Made by a program: the position numbers and the translations under genes. Below, piece by piece: positions 63,961 through 64,000 of a DNA stretch of 64,000 nucleotides (positions are counted from its first letter, which is position 1; every line of letters starts with the position of its first letter). This DNA comes from Tridacna crocea (taxonomy: Eukaryota; Mollusca; Bivalvia; Cardiida; Cardiidae), in assembly GCA_943736015.1 (NCBI GenBank), contig OX031058.1, positions 24,081,001-24,145,000 on the forward strand, read 5' to 3'. The notes beneath the pieces are model-generated. The model made no database searches, had not been told where the DNA came from, and saw only the letters and a list, made by a program, of their open reading frames with translations.

Positions 63961-64000
63961 GTCACAGAATGTGCAGTCAGATCTTGATTAACGCTGTCCG

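Overview
The window is animal nuclear DNA: AT-rich, gene-poor, with introns in the host genes and packed with short non-autonomous transposons. The repeat types (elements with a CCGT/ACGG microsatellite plus ~155-166 bp tandem cores, tRNA-derived SINEs with AATC tails, YqaJ/SWIM and THAP transposon genes, many palindromic MITEs) point to a bivalve mollusc, probably a heterodont clam. The species assignment is inference; I could not run a search.

Host genes are few, and all those recognised lie on the minus strand. (1) 27404-28384: a complete intronless short-chain dehydrogenase close to DHRS1. (2) 30794-37288: a four-exon gene rebuilt here from splice signals and matching phases. It would encode about 616 aa: a long acidic disordered region, a death effector domain (DED) split by an intron, an unrecognised globular module, and a C-terminal coiled coil. 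(3) 43814-44473: the terminal exon of a GNAT N-acetyltransferase resembling the arylalkylamine group. (4) 51925 and 52956: two candidate 5' exons of a minus-strand gene, starting in a strong Kozak context, whose downstream partner is unresolved.

The left 25 kb is transposon country. A broken THAP/DDE_4 transposase (9.73-11.18 kb, +) and a broken SWIM-YqaJ gene (16.26-19.02 kb, -) look like the two genes of one ISL2EU-type element. The YqaJ gene is split by a Helentron-like element (16.76-18.31 kb). Two copies of a Tc5/CENP-B-type transposase fragment with an attached SINE lie at 0.77-2.89 kb and 20.12-20.95 kb and form a diverged duplication.

Across the whole window the dominant feature is a ~225 bp MITE family with a ~66 bp central hairpin, present in some 50 full or partial copies. 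The duplicated block gives an empty and a filled site showing a TTAA target duplication, which, with ends starting CCC, points to piggyBac. Other families: a GATCAGAC palindrome (about 20 copies), a nested-hairpin element with ends near GCAACACGCG (six copies, three of them in a row at 57.2-58.0 kb), several larger palindromes, and five loci made of short degenerate 'phrase' repeats (such as GACAACTCGCCCC), one pair of which forms the inverted ends of a 1.36 kb element. Simple repeats include a 720 bp GTAG array (40.5-41.2 kb) and a decayed ~24 bp minisatellite (49.5-50.1 kb). No CRISPR array, rRNA or convincing free-standing tRNA gene was seen.
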